In this document: one piece after another, positions 19,479 to 27,834 of the stretch
How positions within the stretch are numbered: the stretch's first letter is position 1
How the letters are laid out: each line of letters starts with the position of its first letter
Source of the DNA: Glaciimonas sp.
Lineage (GTDB): Bacteria; Pseudomonadota; Gammaproteobacteria; Burkholderiales; Burkholderiaceae_D
Reading direction: 5' to 3'
Length of the DNA stretch: 64,000 nucleotides
Assembly: GCA_012927625.1 (NCBI GenBank)
Contig: JABBOV010000009.1
Location: 62,001 to 126,000, forward strand
Notes under the pieces: model-generated
Databases searched by the model: none
The model's input: the letters and a program-made list of their open reading frames with translations, nothing else
What the model was told of the DNA's origin: nothing
Translations under genes and position numbers: made by a program

Positions 19479-21146
19479 ATGGGCCAGCCTAAACGCGTCT
19501 GGAATCAGCAACAGAGTAACCGCGCGGCGCGGCTGCTGCGCGCGCGCTACGCGTTAGGCAACGCGTTGCGCGGTAAGCTGCTGCCTGCTGCGCAAATCGA
19601 CGACTTGCTGTACAGCGTGCTGGAGTCCGGCGACAGGGTCTGCCTGGAAGGTAATAACCAAAAGCAGGCCGACTTTCTGGCCAAGGCGCTGGCCGGTCTG
19701 GACGCTAGCCGCATCCATAGTCTGCACCTGTTGCTATCGGTATTGGCGCTGCCGGAACATCTGGACGTATTCCAACGCGGGATTGCGCGCAAACTCGATT
19801 TCTCATTTTCCGGTCCGCAGGCGGTGCGCCTGGCCAGGATGATGCAGGCGGGTCAAATCGAGGTCGGCGCGATTCATACCTACCTGGAACTGTTCGGCCG
19901 CTACTTCGTCGATCTGACGCCGCGGGTATCGCTGATTGCGGCGGAGGCGGCCGATCGGCACGGCAATTTATACACTGGCCCGAATACCGAAGACACACCG
20001 GCAATCGTCGAAGCCACTGCGTTCAGGAGCGGCATCGTGATTGCGCAAGTCAACCAGATTGTCGATGTACTGCCGCGCGTCGACATTCCGGCTGACTGGG
20101 TTGATTTTGTGGTGCAAGCGCCGACGCCGTATTACATCGAGCCGCTGTTCACGCGGGACCCGGCGCAAATTTCGGAAATCCAGGTCTTGATGGCGATGAT
20201 GGCGATCAAGGGAATTTACGCCGAATATGGGGTGCAACGCCTAAACCACGGCATCGGCTTCGATACCGCGGCAATCGAATTGCTGTTGCCGACCTACGCC
20301 GAATCGCTCGGTCTGAAGGGGAAAATCTGCCAGCACTGGGCGCTCAATCCGCATCCGGCGCTGATCCCGGCGATTGAAGCCGGCTTTGTCGAATCGGTGT
20401 ATTCGTTCGGATCCGAACTCGGCATGGAAGACTATATCCGGGCCCGGTCGGACGTATTCTTTACCGGGCCGGACGGGTCGATGCGCAGCAACCGCGCACT
20501 GTGTCAGGCCGCCGGCCATTACGCCTGCGACATGTTCATCGGCTCCACGCTGCAAATCGATCTGCAGGGCAATTCATCGACCGCAACCCTGGGACGCATC
20601 TCCGGCTTCGGCGGCGCGCCGAACATGGGCGCCGATGCCCGCGGCCGGCGCCATGCCAGCCCGGCTTGGCTGAAAGCCGGGCAACAGGCCCGCGCCGGCA
20701 AGAACACCATTCCGCGTGGCCAGAAGCTGGTGGTGCAAATCGTCGAAACCTTCCGCGAGCACATGCAGCCGGCTTTCGTCGACAAGCTCGATGCCTGGCA
20801 ACTGGGCCAGCAAGCCGGCATGGACATCCCGCCGGTGATGATTTACGGCGACGACGTGACCCACATCCTGACCGAAGAAGGGATCGCCAACCTGCTGTTA
20901 TGCCGTAGCGACGAACAACGCGAGCAGGCGATTCGCGGCGTCGCCGGCTACACCCCGGTCGGCATGGCGCGCGACCGCCGCATGGTCGAAAACCTGCGTG
21001 ACTGCGGCATCATTCAACGCCCGGAAGACCTCGGTATCGACAAGCGGCTGGCGACCAGGGATTTGCTGGCGGCCAAGACAATGAAAGATCTGGTGCGCGC
21101 ATCCGGCGGGTTGTACAACCCGCCCAAGCGTTTCAGAAACTGGTGA
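19479..21146 (+). CDS. mdcA: Malonate decarboxylase alpha subunit
   Basis: A 555-residue acetyl-S-ACP:malonate ACP transferase. It swaps acetyl for malonate on the prosthetic group of MdcC, starting each catalytic cycle. Recognised by the opening AARLLRARYALGNALRGKLLPA, LTPRVSLIAAEAADRHGNLYTGPNTEDTPAIVEATAF, QVLMAMMAIKGIYAEYGVQRLNHGIGFDTAAIELLLPTYAESL and RISGFGGAPNMGADARGRRHASPAWL. The length is normal. GGAGG lies 8 bp before the ATG, inside the dctM end. Confidence 0.97.
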   Translation: MGQPKRVWNQQQSNRAARLLRARYALGNALRGKLLPAAQIDDLLYSVLESGDRVCLEGNNQKQADFLAKALAGLDASRIHSLHLLLSVLALPEHLDVFQRGIARKLDFSFSGPQAVRLARMMQAGQIEVGAIHTYLELFGRYFVDLTPRVSLIAAEAADRHGNLYTGPNTEDTPAIVEATAFRSGIVIAQVNQIVDVLPRVDIPADWVDFVVQAPTPYYIEPLFTRDPAQISEIQVLMAMMAIKGIYAEYGVQRLNHGIGFDTAAIELLLPTYAESLGLKGKICQHWALNPHPALIPAIEAGFVESVYSFGSELGMEDYIRARSDVFFTGPDGSMRSNRALCQAAGHYACDMFIGSTLQIDLQGNSSTATLGRISGFGGAPNMGADARGRRHASPAWLKAGQQARAGKNTIPRGQKLVVQIVETFREHMQPAFVDKLDAWQLGQQAGMDIPPVMIYGDDVTHILTEEGIANLLLCRSDEQREQAIRGVAGYTPVGMARDRRMVENLRDCGIIQRPEDLGIDKRLATRDLLAAKTMKDLVRASGGLYNPPKRFRNW

Positions 21147-21160
21147 ATGGTGAGGTATAC

Positions 21161-21475
21161 ATGGAAACCTTGAATTATCGTTTTGAAAACGGCCAGCGCC
21201 GGATTCCGGCTAGCCCGGAACTGGTCGGCGTGGTCGGCTCCGGCAACCTGGAAGTGCTGATTGAGGCCGCCGACCAAGATGGCGCCTGCACGGTTGATAT
21301 CAGCACTGCAGCACGCGGCTTCGACGCCATTTGGGCCGCCGTCATAACGGACTTCCAGCAACGCTGGCAACTGGCCGATATTCGTATTTCGATCAACGAC
21401 ATGGGCGCAACCCCTGCGGTGGTCAGCCTGCGCCTGGATCAGGCGGTGCAAGCCTTGCTGGAGCACAGTGCATGA
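21161..21475 (+). CDS. mdcC: Malonate decarboxylase acyl carrier protein (delta subunit)
   Basis: A 104-residue carrier that holds 2'-(5''-triphosphoribosyl)-3'-dephospho-CoA. The attachment serine is in LVGVVGSGNLEVLIE (family motif GSGDLEVL). An in-frame ATG at 21143 overlaps the mdcA stop, but the ATG at 21161 gives the family start METLNYRF and has GTGAGG just upstream. Malonyl-carrier is decarboxylated by MdcD/E. Confidence 0.95.
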   Translation: METLNYRFENGQRRIPASPELVGVVGSGNLEVLIEAADQDGACTVDISTAARGFDAIWAAVITDFQQRWQLADIRISINDMGATPAVVSLRLDQAVQALLEHSA

Positions 21476-22389
21476 GCAGCTATCTGGAAGCGAATGCCCG
21501 TGAACGCATCCACGGCCTGCTGGATGACCGTTCTTTCGAGGAATTTTTGCCGCCATCGGAACGTATCGTCAGCCCGCACCTGGCACAGCTGGATGCCCCG
21601 GTCGCGTTCGACGATGGGGTGGTGATCGGGCAGGGCTTGCTGCACGGCGAGCGCGTGTTTGCCGCCGCACAGGAAGGTGGCTTCATGGGCGGTGCGGTGG
21701 GCGAAGTGCATGGTGCCAAACTGGTTGGGCTATTGCAACGGGCGATTGCAGAAAACGTGTCGGCCGTGATCCTGCTGCTGGAAACCGGCGGCGTGCGTCT
21801 GCATGAAGCCAACGCCGGTCTGATTGCGGTATCCGAAGTGATGCGCGCTGTGCTGGAAACGCGCGCCGCAGAAATCCCGGTGATCGTGCTGATCGGCGGC
21901 TCGAATGGTTGTTTCGGCGGTATGGGCATTGTGGCGCGCTGTGCCAACTTTATCGTAATGTCAGAAGAAGGACGGCTGGCGATGTCGGGGCCGGAAGTGA
22001 TCGAAACCGCGAACGGAGTGGAAGAATTCGATTCGCGCGACCGGGCGCTAGTGTGGCGCACCAGCGGCGGCAAGCACCGTTATTTGCTGGGCGATTGCCA
22101 AGCCATCGTCGCCGATGACATCGCGGCGTTCCGGCAAGCGGCAGCCGATGCGATGCATGCTTGCCTTCAGCAAGAGGTGGCTTTGACGCTGGCTGAAATG
22201 GATGCGGAACACACGATGCTGGCAGCGCGGCTGCAAGATTTTGGCGCGCAATCCGAACCGATGGAAATCTGGCGCTGCATGGGGATAGACAATCCACAGG
22301 CGGTACCAATGCTGGAAGCAACCGAATTTGTAGAGCTGGCCAGGCACAGCGTGCCGCATTTCGCAGCGCCGCAACCGGGAGTCCGATGA
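21472..22389 (+). CDS. mdcD: Malonate decarboxylase beta subunit
   Basis: A 305-residue carboxyltransferase-like subunit which, with MdcE, decarboxylates malonyl-S-ACP. It shows the opening MSSYLEANARERIHGLLDDRSFEEF, AAQEGGFMGGAVGEVHGAKL, ILLLETGGVRLHEANAGL and VLIGGSNGCFGGMGIVARC. The start overlaps the mdcC stop as ATGA, and the stop overlaps mdcE by 4 bp. Confidence 0.96.
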   Translation: MSSYLEANARERIHGLLDDRSFEEFLPPSERIVSPHLAQLDAPVAFDDGVVIGQGLLHGERVFAAAQEGGFMGGAVGEVHGAKLVGLLQRAIAENVSAVILLLETGGVRLHEANAGLIAVSEVMRAVLETRAAEIPVIVLIGGSNGCFGGMGIVARCANFIVMSEEGRLAMSGPEVIETANGVEEFDSRDRALVWRTSGGKHRYLLGDCQAIVADDIAAFRQAAADAMHACLQQEVALTLAEMDAEHTMLAARLQDFGAQSEPMEIWRCMGIDNPQAVPMLEATEFVELARHSVPHFAAPQPGVR

Positions 22390-23105
22390 TGGAATGGCAC
22401 AAGCTTGCCGCACAACTGTTTCCCGCCGGCCACACGATTACCGAGCAGGATCATTTCCTGTCGGGCAGCGCGCAAGTCGCCGGAAAAACCGTCGCCGTCA
22501 TCGGCACCACCAACCACGCGCCGATCGGGGTCGAGATCGCGCTGGCGCAGGCGCAGGCCGTATTGCATGTGGTGCACAACTATCCGCAACGGCCGATTTT
22601 GATTTTGGTCGATACCCAGGGTCAGCGCTTGCGCCATCGCGACGAAATGCTGGGCATCAACAGCTATATGGCACACCTGGGCAAATGCATCGAGCTGGCA
22701 CGGCGCAGCCGGCATAAGGTGATCGGACTGGTCTACGATCAAGCGCTGTCCGGCGGCTTCATCACCAGCGGGATGATGGCGGATGCCTGCTATGCATTGC
22801 CGCAATCCACTATTCGGGTCATGGGGCTGGCGGCGATGGCGCGTATCACCAAGGTACCTGAGGACAGACTGACCGAACTGGCGAAGGACAACCCGGTGTT
22901 TGCGCCGGGCCCGGATAATTATCTGCGCATGGGCGGGATCGAAGCGATCTGGGACGGCGATCTGGCAACCCAGCTGCCAGAGGCGCTGGCCGAGGCGAAT
23001 ACAGTCGACCGGCGCGCCGAACTTGGCCTGGCGCGTGGCGGGCGCAAGCTGGCGCAACGGGTGGTGGAGGCGGTGGTGTCGGGGACCCATGTTCGCGCGG
23101 CATAG
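22386..23105 (+). CDS. mdcE: Malonate decarboxylase gamma subunit
   Basis: A 239-residue partner of MdcD. It shows VIGTTNHAPIGVEIALAQAQ, PILILVDTQGQRLRHRDEMLGINSYMAHL, YDQALSGGFITSGMMADACYALP and the C-terminal tail LARGGRKLAQRVVEAV. The two subunits form the decarboxylase core that releases CO2 and leaves acetyl on the carrier. It overlaps mdcD by 4 bp and mdcG by 17 bp. Confidence 0.96.
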   Translation: MMEWHKLAAQLFPAGHTITEQDHFLSGSAQVAGKTVAVIGTTNHAPIGVEIALAQAQAVLHVVHNYPQRPILILVDTQGQRLRHRDEMLGINSYMAHLGKCIELARRSRHKVIGLVYDQALSGGFITSGMMADACYALPQSTIRVMGLAAMARITKVPEDRLTELAKDNPVFAPGPDNYLRMGGIEAIWDGDLATQLPEALAEANTVDRRAELGLARGGRKLAQRVVEAVVSGTHVRAA

Positions 23106-23796
23106 TCTGGTCTGGCTCAGTCCACAAGGCTGGCAGAGTTGCCAAAATAGCAGCCGAGACAGCGTAGCGCCATCCAGTCATGCTGCACTGGAACGCTGGC
23201 AGCAGGCGGACTGGCCGGCGATAGTGCGGCGGGTCGATGCCGATGTCGATGCCGAAGCGGCGGAGCACCTGGTTTGTCTGGGCATCGCGCTGCCACCCGA
23301 TCCGTTGACCGGACACAAAGTTCGGATTGCACTGCGCGCACCGGTGGCCGAAGTGCGCCAGATACGCGGCCCGCTCGCCATCGATGCAGTGATTGCTGCC
23401 GCGCCGGCGCACTGGCGGGATGCGCTGCAGATGCTGGCGACTCAGGTAGCCCGGCATGATCTGGCGTTTGGCGTGTATGGCTCCGTCGCGCTGCAAGCCT
23501 TGACGGGCGCATCCTATGTCAGCGCCAGTTCCGATGTCGACCTGCTGTTTTCGCCCAAGACTCAGGCGCAATTGGAGGCCGGCGTCGCGCTGCTGCTGCG
23601 CTATGCCAAGACCTTGCCGCTGGATGGCGAAATCCTGTTCCCATCGGGGTGGGCGGTGGCTTGGAAAGAATGGGCGCAGTCCAACGAAAATAGGCCTCGG
23701 CTGCTGGTGAAAAGCAATCGCGGCGTGCAGTTGACCACGATGGCGATGCTGCTGGCGTCGTTTGTCACGCCGGAGCACACAGCATGCATGCATTGA
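23089..23796 (+). CDS. mdcG: Phosphoribosyl-dephospho-CoA transferase (malonate decarboxylase holo-ACP synthase)
   Basis: A 235-residue nucleotidyltransferase that attaches the prosthetic group to the MdcC serine. It begins MFARHSLVWLSPQGW. The catalytic core is FGVYGSVALQALTG with the SSDVDLLF acidic pair about 12 residues later. The late segment GRWVAW-like GWAVAWKEW and LLVKSNRGVQLTTMAML also fit the family. The chosen ATG lies inside the end of mdcE. The upstream in-frame ATG at 22900 would only add shadow sequence of mdcE. Confidence 0.92.
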   Translation: MFARHSLVWLSPQGWQSCQNSSRDSVAPSSHAALERWQQADWPAIVRRVDADVDAEAAEHLVCLGIALPPDPLTGHKVRIALRAPVAEVRQIRGPLAIDAVIAAAPAHWRDALQMLATQVARHDLAFGVYGSVALQALTGASYVSASSDVDLLFSPKTQAQLEAGVALLLRYAKTLPLDGEILFPSGWAVAWKEWAQSNENRPRLLVKSNRGVQLTTMAMLLASFVTPEHTACMH

Positions 23797-24746
23797 TGCC
23801 CGGATTGACTCCTGGCATACGGCAAAAAAATTGCGCAAATCCGCATTTGATAATGCTGCACGCGCAAGTGGGGCACCCGTTTTGCGCGCAGATTGGCCGC
23901 CTTGCGGTACGCAGTCTATATGCTGAACTGGCCTTGTATCCGAAACCGGGGCTGGTATCGCTGGTCGATAATGGCAGCCATGACGACATGACGGCGGCGA
24001 CTTTCATGCGCAGTCTTTTTGCACTGCGGCATTATTTCATCCAGATCACCGAAGCGGGCATGGCAGCGGCGCCATTCAGCACCCTGCAGCGTCTGGGCGT
24101 GGCGGCTGAGGCGCGCATGTTGGCGGCAACTGGCGGCATCAATACGCATCGTGGTGCAATTTTCTGCCTAGGCATGCTGTGTGCCGCAATCGGTTATTGC
24201 CGTGGGCACCGTATCATTTTGTCAGCCCCTTCCATACGCGCCACATTGCTGCTGCAATGGGGCGATGCACTGGCCGCCCATACGCACGCAGTAGCAGTAC
24301 GTACATACGCTCCCGCTGCGCCGCATTCGCACGGCTTGCAAGCAGCGGCGCAATATGCCGCCAGCGGTGCCAGAGAGGAAGCAGCACTCGGCTTGCCTTC
24401 TGTTTTTGAAGTGGCATTGCCGGCAATGCAGCGCGCGCTCGATGCCGGACGCAGCCTCGAATGTGCACAGATCGACGCGTTTTTCTCACTAATGGCGCAT
24501 GTCAGCGATACCAATGTCTATCATCGTGGCGGTGCTGCCGGTGCTGCTACAGTCAAACATCATGCGCAACATTTTCTGGTGCGTGGCGGCAGTGCAAATC
24601 CGCGTTGGGAAATAGCTGCGCTTGCTTGTCATCAAGCCTTGGTTCGGCAACGTTTGTCGCCTGGCGGAGCTGCCGATTTGTTGGCGGCGACCTGCCTGAT
24701 ACATGCGGTTTCCACAAATTGTCAGGCCAATGATGTTCTTCCTTAA
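23784..24746 (+). CDS. mdcB: Triphosphoribosyl-dephospho-CoA synthase
   Basis: A 320-residue CitG-family enzyme that makes the prosthetic group precursor from dephospho-CoA and ATP. It shows AVRSLYAELALYPKPGLVSLVDNGSHDDMTAATFMRSLFALR, ATGGINTHRGAIFCLGMLCAA and the late MAHVSDTNVYHRGG. The first 25 residues before HAQVGH are less conserved, so the true start could be internal. It overlaps mdcG by 13 bp. Confidence 0.93.
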   Translation: MHALMPGLTPGIRQKNCANPHLIMLHAQVGHPFCAQIGRLAVRSLYAELALYPKPGLVSLVDNGSHDDMTAATFMRSLFALRHYFIQITEAGMAAAPFSTLQRLGVAAEARMLAATGGINTHRGAIFCLGMLCAAIGYCRGHRIILSAPSIRATLLLQWGDALAAHTHAVAVRTYAPAAPHSHGLQAAAQYAASGAREEAALGLPSVFEVALPAMQRALDAGRSLECAQIDAFFSLMAHVSDTNVYHRGGAAGAATVKHHAQHFLVRGGSANPRWEIAALACHQALVRQRLSPGGAADLLAATCLIHAVSTNCQANDVLP

Positions 24747-24764
24747 AAGGCACTTTCACTAAAG

Positions 24765-25697
24765 ATGATGCAACGTTTGGCAATTCTGTGTCCCGGCCAA
24801 GGCGCGCAACATCCGCAGATGTTCGATCTGGCCAGAACCGATCCGGGTGTGAAAAATCTGCTGGCGCGCTGGCCGCTGGAGGCCGCATGCGGCATGCCGC
24901 TGTCAACAATCCTGTCCGACCCTGCGTTGCTGTTTTCCAACCGGGTCGCGCAACCTTTGATCGTGGCTGCGGCACTGGCGGTCTGGGAAGCCATCAAACA
25001 CTGCGCGCCGGCACCGGCGCTGGTGGCTGGTTACAGCATCGGGGAACTGTGTAGCTACGGTATTGCAGGCGCACTCTCGGCCGAACAGTTGATCGAACTG
25101 GCGGCAACGCGCGCGCGTTCGATGGATGATTGCACCGTGCCGTCTGCCAGGCAGTCGCTGCTGGCTGTATCCGGTCTGACCGTAGCGGCTGTGCATGAGC
25201 TATTGGAGCAGCACCACTTGTCGATTGCGATTGAAAATGGAGCGGACAGCCTGATCGTCGGCGGCTGGTGCAACGATCTGCGCGCAGCCGAACCCGGCCT
25301 GCTGCAAATGGGAGCCCAACTGACCGAGATTGCGGTTGAAGTGGCGTCGCACACCGCCTTGATGCAGGGCGCGGTCGCGCCTTTCAGCGCCGCCTTGCAG
25401 CAATCTGCGTTCATGGATTTCAAGTGTCCCGTGATGGCGGGCATCACGGCCACCTTGGTGTCGAAAAAAGAGCATGCGGTAACGCTGCTATCGCGCCAGC
25501 TCGCCGAAAAAATCAGATGGGATCAATGCATGGATACGTGCGCCGAAGCCGGCGTCACCGTGGCGCTGGAACTCGGCCCCGGCGGCGCATTGTCACGCAT
25601 GCTGCAGGCAAGGCATCCTGCGATCGAATGCCGTTCGGTGTCGGATTTCCGCACGCTGGCAGGCGTCGCAAAATGGCTGGAACGGTGTTTCAACTGA
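24765..25697 (+). CDS. mdcH: Malonyl-CoA:ACP transacylase of malonate decarboxylase
   Basis: A 310-residue FabD-like acyltransferase. ILCPGQGAQHPQMFDL opens the protein and the nucleophile serine lies in VAGYSIGELCSYGIAGAL. The conserved His region is VEVASHTALMQGAVAPF, with GPGGALSRML near the end. MdcH loads the first malonyl group so that the carrier can be acetylated and enter the cycle. This is the last gene of the operon; a GTAG palindrome follows after 11 bp. Confidence 0.94.
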   Translation: MMQRLAILCPGQGAQHPQMFDLARTDPGVKNLLARWPLEAACGMPLSTILSDPALLFSNRVAQPLIVAAALAVWEAIKHCAPAPALVAGYSIGELCSYGIAGALSAEQLIELAATRARSMDDCTVPSARQSLLAVSGLTVAAVHELLEQHHLSIAIENGADSLIVGGWCNDLRAAEPGLLQMGAQLTEIAVEVASHTALMQGAVAPFSAALQQSAFMDFKCPVMAGITATLVSKKEHAVTLLSRQLAEKIRWDQCMDTCAEAGVTVALELGPGGALSRMLQARHPAIECRSVSDFRTLAGVAKWLERCFN

Positions 25698-25708
25698 AGC
25701 GGCTGATT

Positions 25709-25816
25709 GTCGGAAGGGTGAAGCAGGGGTTTCGGATCGCATGCGATCCGCCTGCGCAACGATATCCGCTTGCAAGCGGATATGCGCCCTGCAAGGGCTG
25801 CGCTGTTCCGACCTAC
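25709..25816 (-). repeat. GTAG-headed palindromic element, family IV
   Basis: Reverse strand begins GTAGGTCGGAACAGCG and ends in TTCCGAC, with several inner palindromes: GGATCGCATGCGATCC at 25734-25749 and a perfect 22-bp palindrome at about 25762-25783. The TAG in its head is the stop codon of the BtuF-like gene. It fills the convergent gap between mdcH and that gene and could act as a bidirectional terminator. Confidence 0.75.
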
Positions 25817-26610
25817 GTTTCTGCCAGCGTTTTCAGATAGCGCAAGCCGGCAATCGCCCGGCTGCCGTACCACGACAGCATTTCGCCATCGACCAATTGC
25901 ACCGGCTTGCCGATCTGACGCTCCAGCGCATCGACATGCGCTTCTGTAAAGCGGTACGGCTCGCTCGACAGCAACACCATGTCAATCGCATCAAGTACGG
26001 CAGGCGTCCAGTCGAACACGGGATAGCGCACCGCCCCCGGCGCTTGCCACACCCGCCAGCCGATTTCCGCCAGCATGTTGGCAATATAGGTATCTTTCGA
26101 CACCGTCATCCACGGGTCTTTCCAGATGCAGTACAACACGGTACGCACATCTTGGCTGGACCGTGCCGCCGGCACCGCGAGTTCCGCATAGGCGTGCTCG
26201 AATGCGCGGCACAAACAATCAGCCTGCGAGGCAGCGCCGAAGATGCCGCCCAGCAACCGGTACAGATCCAGATTATCGCGCGGCGTTTGCGGGTGCGTGA
26301 CGATCACGTGTGGGATGAAGGCGGCCAGCGCCTCGACCGTCGGTTTTTCGTTTTCATCAATATTGACAATCAGATGCGTCGGCACCAGCGTGCGGATTTT
26401 TTCAAAATTGACGTCTTTGGTGCCGCCGATTTTTGGAATAGCCCGCAGCAGGTCTTTCGGATGAATGCAAAACCCGGTGCGCCCGACGATCCAGTGCGCC
26501 AGTCCCAAGTCGCATAGCAGTTCGGTGATCGACGGCACCAGGCTGACGATGCGCGGTTGGGAATTTTCTGCTATTGCCTCATGTACCCGCCCCACCGCAT
26601 CAATCAGCAT
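25813..26610 (-). CDS. BtuF-like (cobalamin/siderophore-type) binding protein without signal peptide
   Basis: A 265-residue member of the class III periplasmic binding fold: RIVSLVPSITELLCDLGLAHWIVGRTGFCIHP, VPKIGGTKDVNFEKIRTLVPTHLIVNIDEN, VLYCIWKDPWMTVSKDTYIANMLAEIGW. No signal peptide is visible from the ATG at 26610, which has a GGAG upstream. The longer frame to 26661 adds only Arg-rich sequence from the overlapping gene. It may be cytoplasmic or lack a classical export signal. No ABC permease or ATPase lies nearby. A B12-dependent enzyme gene two genes away is suggestive only. The start overlaps the SDR gene by 11 bp. Confidence 0.85.
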   Translation of the reverse strand: MLIDAVGRVHEAIAENSQPRIVSLVPSITELLCDLGLAHWIVGRTGFCIHPKDLLRAIPKIGGTKDVNFEKIRTLVPTHLIVNIDENEKPTVEALAAFIPHVIVTHPQTPRDNLDLYRLLGGIFGAASQADCLCRAFEHAYAELAVPAARSSQDVRTVLYCIWKDPWMTVSKDTYIANMLAEIGWRVWQAPGAVRYPVFDWTPAVLDAIDMVLLSSEPYRFTEAHVDALERQIGKPVQLVDGEMLSWYGSRAIAGLRYLKTLAET

Positions 26611-27412
26611 GATTGACTCCGGCTGAATTGCTGGCACGCGCCTTGTGCGGCGCCCTGGCAAAAACCCAGTCGTACAGCCAGTTCGGCATCATCCGCAGCA
26701 GTTTGGCCGCCACACCCATTTGCCATGGAATGACTCGATAGCTGGCGCCGGCCTCTATCGCCGCCCGCGCCGCCGTCGCAAAATGGGCCGCCGGCATCAG
26801 AAACGGCATCCGGTAGTGGTTGGCTTGGGTCATTCGGGTATCGATATAGCCGGGCGAAATGGTCACAACCCGGATTCCACCCGGCTGTAATTCCAGCCGC
26901 AGCGATTCGCAATAGCTGATCACGGCCGCCTTCGATGCGCTGTACGCTTCCGCTCCCGGCAAACCGCGGATGCCGGCCACGCTGCCGATCCCGACTAGCC
27001 GGCAACTGCACTGGCCCGACTGCGCCTGCAACCGCATGCCGGCGATGAACGGGGCAAAGGTAGCTACCGTCGCATTCAGATTGACCGCCATGATGCGCTC
27101 GAATATAGCGAAGTCTTCTGCGTACTCGGTCAACGTGCCTTGCGAAATACCGGCACTGGCGATCACGATATTGACCCCGGCTGTATTGGAATAAGCGATG
27201 AAATCCTGTGCTGCCGCAGTCAGCGCCGCATGGTCGGTCACGTCCAGCGCATAGCTGCGATGCCGTTCGTGGTTGGGCAAACTGGCAATCAGTTGCGCCA
27301 GCGCCGGCCCGCGCCGGGCAACCAAGCCCAGCACCGCGCCCTGTGCCGCATATTCGCGCGCCAGTGCCGCTCCGATGCCACTCGATGCACCGGTAATAAA
27401 GACATATGTCAT
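26600..27412 (-). CDS. Short-chain dehydrogenase/reductase
   Basis: A 270-residue classical SDR. The cofactor motif is FITGASSGIGAALAREYA, followed by NIVIASAGIS, the catalytic serine in VGIGSVAGIRGLPG and YSASKAAVISYCESLRLEL with the active Tyr and Lys. The C-terminal part (MGVAAKLLRMMPNWLYDWVF) is hydrophobic and may touch the membrane, as in several SDRs of lipid metabolism. The substrate is unknown. It heads a two-gene unit with the BtuF-like protein. Confidence 0.92.
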   Translation of the reverse strand: MTYVFITGASSGIGAALAREYAAQGAVLGLVARRGPALAQLIASLPNHERHRSYALDVTDHAALTAAAQDFIAYSNTAGVNIVIASAGISQGTLTEYAEDFAIFERIMAVNLNATVATFAPFIAGMRLQAQSGQCSCRLVGIGSVAGIRGLPGAEAYSASKAAVISYCESLRLELQPGGIRVVTISPGYIDTRMTQANHYRMPFLMPAAHFATAARAAIEAGASYRVIPWQMGVAAKLLRMMPNWLYDWVFARAPHKARASNSAGVNHAD

Positions 27413-27834
27413 GGCAATTCCTTGAAAATAGTGTGACCTACCGTTGGCAAATATTAGAGCACAGCCGTTCGGTGTGCTGTTGGCCGCAGCAGTTTGACGA
27501 CGAGAAATTGAGGTAAGCAGGCGCTTGCACCGGTGCCTGAGCAGGCCTATGCTGGCGCAAGCGAAATTTTCTCTATACCACTACATATAGTAGTGGTTAT
27601 ATAATTTTCACTGCATATGATGTTTTAACTTACTGAAATTGTTTAAATTGGTGGATAATACGGATCACCAAAACCTGCATCGCAGGCATTTTCAGATATT
27701 GAAAATCGGTCGCGACAAATATTTTTTTCCAACGGCAATCATCGCCTTTGGACGTACCACCAACACGTTATTGCCGCATCTATCTTATTCAGATTAACGT
27801 CCGGCACGCCGTCGCCGGCACCAAGGAGTCAAGC
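27413..27834. other. Leader region between the SDR gene and nrdJ
   Basis: A 422-bp intergenic stretch carrying the divergent promoters. The only strong structure seen is the 19-bp palindrome at 27578-27596 with its weaker companion 30 bp on. I looked for a cobalamin riboswitch B12 box and found none. The long in-frame extension of nrdJ to 27748 lacks a ribosome site. Confidence 0.5.
27578..27625 (+). promoter_or_regulatory. Candidate NrdR box pair upstream of nrdJ
   Basis: A perfect palindrome, CCACTACATATAGTAGTGG (27578-27596), is followed by CACTGCATATGATGT at 27609-27623, starting 30 bp after the matching point of the first. NrdR, the repressor of ribonucleotide reductase genes, binds pairs of AT-centred palindromes about three helical turns apart. 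The match to the NrdR consensus is partial. Confidence 0.45.

Noticed and set aside
27413-27834. Cobalamin riboswitch upstream of nrdJ
   Set aside because: No B12 box or matching stems were found; only a palindrome resembling a repressor site.
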